From: Cordilura impudica
Taxonomy: Eukaryota; Arthropoda; Insecta; Diptera; Scathophagidae
Assembly: GCA_963682025.1 (NCBI GenBank)
Contig: OY821517.1
Location: 55,710,216-55,774,215 of the forward strand
Reading direction: 5' to 3'
DNA length: 64,000 nucleotides
The notes beneath the pieces were generated by a model. The model was not told the origin of the DNA and made no database searches. It worked only from the letters and a program-made list of their open reading frames with translations. This document shows positions 58,121 to 64,000 of the stretch, piece by piece; positions within the stretch are counted from its first letter, which is position 1; each line of letters opens with the position of its first letter. The position numbers and the translations under genes were made by a program.

Positions 58121-60195
58121 ATGGCTGGAAACAAATACAACGTTCAGTTTAAAAAGTTAATTATTTACGATTTTAAAGACGGTGTATCACAAAAAATATA
58201 TTTGCAAAGGACATTCCTTACCATAATCCACTTTATTATAAAGAACTTTACAACGCCAGGAAAATTTAATAATTTTAACCGCGGTGGCCGACCAAGGTAC
58301 ACGACATCGAAAAACAATTCAAGAATAGTCAGAGAATTTAAAAAAATCCGGATAAGTCAGCTACAGCAGTGGTCTTCTCCTTACAGAGAAGAGCATGTGA
58401 TGCAGCACTTAATAGTTATCGCGCTCCAAAGAAGCCATTTATTTCGGAGAAGACAGAAAAGCTCGAATACAATTTGCTAAGGAGCACATCGACTGGTCGA
58501 GACACTAATGGAATACGGTTTTATTGTCATATGAATCAAAATTGAACTTGAAAAACTCTGATGACATGAAGAGAATACGCAGACTGAAAAATAAACGATT
58601 GGATCCTAAGTAGAGTCAAGGTACTGCAAAACACAAAAGTGGCAATATGATGGTTTGGGATTGTTTTTCCGGAACTGGTTTAGGGCCCATACACAAAATA
58701 GACGGAATTATGGACAGGTTCATGTACCTGTAGCGTGATTACATTCATAAGGTGGACGATGCTTTTATTTGGTAACAATAAACGTATTTTAATTTACGAC
58801 TGAAAAAAGTCATTGTCCAAAATATATTTGAGTACAAGCATTTGCTGATACGACAATTTTCAATGAAGTCACTGCCCGTATTTTATATACGGAAGTATTT
58901 ATGGTTAACAATTGTCGATCCAGCAAATGTATTGCACAATACTAAATCACGCTATGCCCCATATGTAAGCCAATTATATTCTGTTTACACAGGTATTTAT
59001 ACCCTATACCACTATGTGGTTTGGTATAATGACTTTGTGCTGCTGTTTGTAACTACCAAAAATATTTGACCTAGACCCATCTTTTATTATACCGATGGAC
59101 TCGGAATCACTTTCTGAGTCGATTTAGCGATGTCCGCCCGTCTTTGTGTCCATGTAAAGCTTTTAATCAAACTACAAGTTGCAAATATGAATATATTTTA
59201 ATGAAATTTGGCATATAAGCTTTTATCGGCCATAGGATAAACACAATTGAAATTGGTCCATGTTCAGACCTAGTCCCCATACAAAGACCCTTATGAAAAC
59301 GAATTAAATTCCCATAAGATCCAAATTATCATATAGATCTCGGTCATCCATTTATCAGTTATCCAAAAATAAACCCCATATGGCAGTTCTTTGTCATAGC
59401 CCCCATATAAAGCTGCTTTCCGATTTTCACTTAAATCTATCACGAAACAAAAATATTGCACAATTTTCTCAAATTTAGTTTGTGTATATTTTTTCAAAAT
59501 ATAAGTGACTACCAAATATGGTCAGGATCGGTCGATTTTTCGACCTAGTCCCCCTATAAATATAGCATCCGATATGAACTTTTTCATATATGCAGCCAAA
59601 AAAAAAAAAAAAAATTATTAACGCCACTCAAACTTGATTTATGCTTATTTTCTATATCCAATTTGTTGGACCGAAGAGATAGGGTCTTTCAACCATGGTA
59701 TAGGCTATCGTCTAGATCGGCTATAATTTTCTTACTTGCTTATTTATACACAATGAAACCAAATTCTGTAAAAATTTATTAAAAGAAACAAAACAACAAT
59801 AAAGATAATCAATCACAACTAAAACGTAAAACAAAAGAGTTGTTTATTTTGATTGTCGAAAAATTATAATTGAAGTATCGTTAAATTAAACTATTATAAA
59901 TATCCTTTATGGCGACCGTGAATAATTTTAATATATAAATATCCTAGAAAGTGTGATGCTTTCTCATGCAGAGAGGAATATGCCAATTTTTTTTTTTGTC
60001 AATTTCAACAGGACAATGATCCAAAAAGATTGGTTTGTTATAAAGTGACCAGCGCAATCTCCAGACCTCAACCCAATTGAGAACATTTGGGAAATAGTGA
60101 ATAAAAGCATCAATTAAAAAGGTGTAGGAGATAAAAAAAAATTATTAGATGCTTTAAAAGCTGCTTGGTTTGCTATAAAAAATGCTAATAGATAA
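58121..60195 (+). pseudogene. Tc1-like transposase, interrupted
   Basis: Starts MAGNKYNVQFKKLIIYDF (58121) with a helix-turn-helix and basic NRGGRPRYTT linker. After frameshifts come LLSYESKLNL (an S/Y-E variant of the first catalytic block) and KHKSGNMMVWDCFSGTGLGP. Beyond the inserted repeat, FNRTMIQKD and WPAQSPDLNPIENIWEIVN appear in damaged form near 60000-60105; the latter holds the catalytic Glu, read as PAQSPDLNPIENIWE. The second Asp block (QQDNDPKH-like) is frameshifted but recognisable. It is dead. Confidence 0.75.
58996..59740 (+). repeat. Family A repeat, near-complete
   Basis: TATACCCTATACCACTATG at the left, GTCCGCCCGTCTTTGTGTCC (shortened GTCY run) and GCTATAATTTTCTTACTTG at the right. 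The CGGTCTAGACCG palindrome is damaged here. Confidence 0.75.
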
Positions 60196-60396
60196 TATGT
60201 TTTGTCGCGTGAATTTTGACAATTTTTTTTTGTTGCTATAAATATTTTTAAGTTTTGAGTAAAGTGTAAAAACATTGTTTAGTTTTTTTTAATAAAGCAT
60301 ATATTTTGAATTCAAATGCATATATCATGTTTATCGTATTTAATTTGACATTTAACAAAAATTTCTGTTCAGTCCAATATATTTGGTCCGACACTG

Positions 60397-60879
60397 TATA
60401 TGTATATTAAAAAAAATGCATAAAACAAAAGTAAAAACAAGAAAAAAAAATCGAATTTTGTATTTATTTATTTTTTATTTATTTCTAAGAAAACATCAGT
60501 TTAGCACTACATCGCTTTGTCGTTACGGAAAATTTTAGATGCATTATGGAAAATTCATCAATATTTTAATAAAAATTTATGCACGCTTACAGTTAAGTAA
60601 AACTTAAACCATTAATTTTTTTTTTGTAGATGTATTCTTTATTTTAATAATTTTTTTTTAAATTCAAAATTTACAAATTACGCCCCAGCGTCATAAGAGG
60701 CTTTGTAGAGGCTAGATAGTAGACAACTATTATTATAATACATGTTTAATTTTAAATAATATACATATATTTGTTAATATATATATATATATAAAACTAA
60801 AACAAATTGCACAATATTAAGAAAAGAAATAAATAGAATAAATAAAAATTAAAGCTTTAATTTAATTTAGCTTGTAAGA
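60397..60879. other. AT-rich spacer
   Basis: No supported feature. Confidence 0.35.
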
Positions 60880-61242
60880 AGTATTTCCACATTTTGTAGC
60901 AAGTATTGTTTCAGGTGACTTTTAAAAGAAGATAATACGGAAATATTTTTTAAAACTATTTGGCAATTTATTATACTCAGTTGGTCCAGAAAAACCAATA
61001 CGTTGTTACGTTAATTCAAGGCGACATCTTACCACGCTTAAGTTCTGAGAATGTCTTGTGATTCTTCCAGTATGCGAAATATTTTGGTGAAACTGTATGG
61101 TGTGTGATTAAATACAATTTATACATTTAAAAACGTGTAAAAGTAAAAAGAATGTTAAGGTGCGTTCAGACTACGCAAATATTTGACCAAATAAACGTAA
61201 CCCCTAATTTTATGAAAGTTTTATTCAATCTTACATGATATA

Positions 61243-63288
61243 TCTATATATATAAAATTGAATGTGTGTTTGTTTATTTGTTTGTTTGTGTGTACCTTAT
61301 AGGAGACCAAACCTCTGGACCGATCTTCCTGAAATTTTCACAGCATTTAACTGGGACTCTGGCATGATTAATAGGGTACTTTTTTTTGACCACGCCCACT
61401 TTTACGCCCACTTTTTCAAAATTATGTAATTGCTCCCATATAGTTTTTAACAGATTTACTTCAAATTGTATATACATTATACTCCAGGCGAGGTAGAAAT
61501 AAACATTTCTTACGCCACGCCCCCTTTCACGCCCCTTTTCACGCCAAATTTTGTTTGAAAGTTTTAAACTTTTTGTTCTCTGTACAAATTTGTTCCTTCC
61601 AACGGATTTTTTTATTATTTGGTAGTATATTGCTCTTAATACTGTTAACGTCACCATATAACTATGAACCACGCCCACTTCACCGCCCACTTTTTTTAAT
61701 TCAGATACTTACTTATACCACTAACAATGTTTGCTATACAAAATACTTTTTTTGTAATATGTATTTACCTAAAATTTTATACACTTTTTATCTACAGGTA
61801 AGGTAGCCATACATTTTTTTATTACCAAATCCCCCTTTTTCGCCCCATTTTACCTTAAATTATAATTAATCTGCTTTCAATCTATATATATAAAAATGAA
61901 TGTGTGTTTGTTTGTGCTTTATAGGAGGCCAAACCCCTGAACCGATCTTCCTGAAATTTTCACATCGTGTTACTGTGACTCTGGAAGGAATAATAGGCTA
62001 TATAAATTTTTGATTGGACAAAGGGTCGGTACCACGCCCATATAACCCAAAATTTTAAATCGTCATATCTCGGGAATTTTTTGACCTAAAGCGGTCATAT
62101 TTAGTACATATGGTATTGGCATGAATAGAAATACACACCAGAAGAAAAGTGGGCGGGACCACGCCCCTTTTTAGAAAAATAAAAAAATCGTAATATCTTC
62201 TAAACTACTGGAAGGATCGTCATGACATTTTCACAAAATGATACTTTTGCGAAATACTAAGTCCTTAACTATATAAAGTTGTTAGTGGGCAAAGGGGCGT
62301 GGTCCCGCCCATATAACCCAAAATTTAAAATCGTCATATCTCGGCCATTTATTAGCCTACGGCGATGATATTTGGTATATATCGTATTGAAATTAATAGA
62401 AATAGTACAACAAAAAAACTGGGCGGGACCACGCCCTTTTTGGAAAAATTAAAATCCGTAATAACTACTATTAAGCCCTTGACTATATGAAGTTGTTAGT
62501 GGACAAAGGGGCGAGACCCCGCCCATATAACTCAATATTTGGCATATAAGGTGTTTAATAAGGTGTTTTCTTAATAAGGTGTTTTCTTAAATAGGTACAC
62601 ATTCCATGCGAAAGTCGGCGGGCCACGTCCCTTTGTTTCCGATTTGTAGGAAGCCAGACCTGTACACCATTCTTCCTTAAACTTTCGCAGTGTGAAACTT
62701 TCACTCACTACACCCAATTTTTTATATTCGATTATTGATATGCCAGGCTTTCCACCACATGTGCTACAACTCAAAATTGGAGTGCCCATTATTTTACTGC
62801 GCAATATCGATTCACCACGGCTTTGCAATGGCACTCGACTTGCAGTAAAAAAATGCTAAATAATTTAATAGAAGCGACCATTATAACAGGAAAATATAAA
62901 GGAACAGATGTACTTTTGCCACGCTTTCCAATGATCCCAACTGATTTACCATTCGACTTCAAACGATTACAGTTTCCTGTTCGATTAGCGTTTGCGATGA
63001 CTGTTAACAAAGCTCAAGGTCAATCTCTTCAAGTTTGCGGCTTAAATTTAGCAAATCCATGTTTCTCGCATGGACAGCTTTATGTTGCATGCTCACGTGT
63101 AGGGAAACCCACCGACTTATATGTTTATGCTCCAGATGGACAAACTAAAAATATTGTACATCCTAAAGCATTGCAATAATTAATTCTAAATTAAATAAAT
63201 AATATTTTGTTAATGTATAAATATTTTTTTTTTATTTTGTTTTATTTTATAACGATGAGGGGTAGCGAAGTACACCGGGTTAAGCTAG
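61243..63288 (+). mobile_element. Helitron with helicase remnant
   Basis: A|TCTATATATATAAAATTGAATG at the left and a GC hairpin (GGGTAGCGAAGTACACCGGGT) with AAGCTAG|T at the right. A second 5' end-like sequence (TCTATATATATAAAAATGAATG) lies at 61884. This suggests either a nested shorter copy or a chimeric 5' end. The middle has repeated CCACGCCC segments. The 3' part encodes the end of a PIF1-type helicase. Confidence 0.85.
62745..63179 (+). pseudogene. Helitron PIF1-type helicase, C-terminal fragment
   Basis: MPGFPPHVLQLKIGVPIILL and NIDSPRLCNGTRLAVKK come first. A one-base shift in an A-run near 62850 follows, then LPFDFKRLQFPVRLAFAMTV, NKAQGQSLQVCGLNL and GQLYVACSRVGKPTDLYVYA to a stop at 63179. 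AQGQS and VACSRV are the late SF1 helicase motifs of PIF1-family proteins. The upstream helicase motifs and the Rep nuclease are absent, so the element cannot move on its own. Confidence 0.88.
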
Positions 63289-64000
63289 TAAAAGATAAAA
63301 TTAAGTTATGTTTTATTATATTAGTAATATTTAATATATTTAACTATATTCTATATCATATATTGTATAACTCAATGAAAATTATACAAGGAAAATTATA
63401 CATTATTTAGTGGTTACGCTTATTTGGTCAAATATTTGCGTAGTCTGAACGCACCTTTAGTCGCATACGTTTTAAACAAATCCACGGTACTATGACGTAA
63501 CGCTAGATTGAAGACAATTTTAAGTGCATTATTCTGTGCCGATTGTAACGATTTTAACGATGATGTTATTTTGCCACCATAAATTATGGGAAGATAGGTT
63601 AGATATGAGTGAACTAGCGATTGATAAAATAGCATTTTTGTTTCAGTATTAAATTTCTGCTTAAATTTGTACAATATACCAATTCCTGATGATACTTTCG
63701 ATTTTACATGATTAATGTGGTTTTCCTAGATAAGGTTATAGTTTAAATTTATTTATATTTAACACTACTTCATTTATTGTATTTCCCTCAATGTGTATAC
63801 TCATGAGCTCATCATTGTTTAGGTTATATGGTGTAAATCTAATGAACATCGTTTTTTTTTAATTGACAAAATTGCAGCATCATATTCAATTTGTGTTTGT
63901 AGAACTCTCTTATGTCCATAATTGTATAATAGACAGATATCATCTGCATACAAAAATAATTTTCCATAAAAATTTATATTTTTTATATCATTTATATAAA

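Larger units (their letters stand above)
57701..60396 (+). mobile_element. Tc1-like element, split by family A
   Basis: Inverted ends CACTGTCGGACAAAATATAT and (reverse) CAGTGTCGGACCAAATATAT, with TA on both sides. It contains a decayed transposase in plus orientation. A family A copy at 58996-59740 lies inside, leaving about 1.95 kb of the original element. Confidence 0.85.
61158..63456. mobile_element. MITE with TTA duplication, split by a Helitron
   Basis: Inverted ends begin AGGTGCGTTCAGACTACGCA and match for about 50 bases. TTA precedes (61155-61157) and follows (63457-63459). Without the Helitron 61243-63288 it is about 250 bp and non-coding. Three-base TTA duplication fits PIF/Harbinger-derived MITEs. 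Confidence 0.8.
60880..64000 (-). pseudogene. Non-LTR retrotransposon reverse transcriptase remnant, interrupted, open at right edge
   Basis: At the right edge the minus strand reads GKLFLYADDICLLY, with the catalytic YADD at 63939-63950. Then FIRFTPYNLNNDELMSIHI follows, and at 63674-63460 FYQSLVHSYLTYLPIIYGG and SLQSAQNNALKIVFNL, the thumb-side region of Jockey/CR1-like reverse transcriptases. The gene is broken by a MITE (61158-63456). Beyond it, GFSGPTEYNKLPNSFKK (about 61010-60940) continues the usual C-terminus to about 60880. Frameshifts and stops are present. The clade is uncertain. Confidence 0.75.

Overview
The window looks like AT-rich, gene-poor insect DNA, most likely from a fly (Diptera). 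The supporting signs are irritans-type mariners, interspersed repeats carrying the GTCY-type proto-microsatellite (GTCC/GTCT runs) familiar from dipteran elements, and abundant Helitrons. I found no convincing host protein gene, rRNA or intact tRNA. Nearly everything recognisable is a transposable element, mostly broken and often nested, plus two large tandem arrays. Pericentromeric or otherwise heterochromatic DNA is the simplest reading (inference).

Layout. 1-1186: mariner-type transposase with one stop codon, running off the left edge. 1505-6400: two inverted arms of about 0.7 kb flanking a short Helitron and a complete but dead piggyBac element with TTAA target duplication. 6.4-16 kb: AT-rich spacer, short Helitrons, copies of a ~720-bp repeat (called family A here), a RAG1/Transib-like transposase remnant and a DD37E-type mariner remnant. 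16-19.3 kb: a family A copy split precisely by a 2.6-kb Helitron that contains GC-rich and GGGCGTGG-type tandem repeats. 20-25 kb: two inverted family A copies, a hAT remnant and a repeat pair. 25-28 kb: spacer. 28.06-35.72 kb: a 7.7-kb satellite with higher-order structure. 36-50 kb: densely nested DNA transposons, including RAG1-like DNA split by a Helitron that is split by a mariner, and a family A copy holding two mariners, one of which holds another family A copy. 49.3-50.05 kb: RNase H tail of a non-LTR retrotransposon. 53.6-56.1 kb: (TTTTTAA)n array. 57.7-60.4 kb: Tc1-like element split by family A. 60.9-64 kb: minus-strand non-LTR reverse transcriptase remnant, split by a TTA-flanked MITE that is itself split by a Helitron carrying the tail of a PIF1-type helicase.

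How it fits together. The two families most often involved in nesting are family A (about 12 copies or fragments) and a ~370-bp Helitron-like family, called family B (6 copies). Family B has TC...CTAG ends and most copies sit between A and T. Each nest gives a relative order of insertion. All family names rest on recalled motifs; no database search was possible. Repeat boundaries without stated target duplications are accurate to roughly 5-20 bases.
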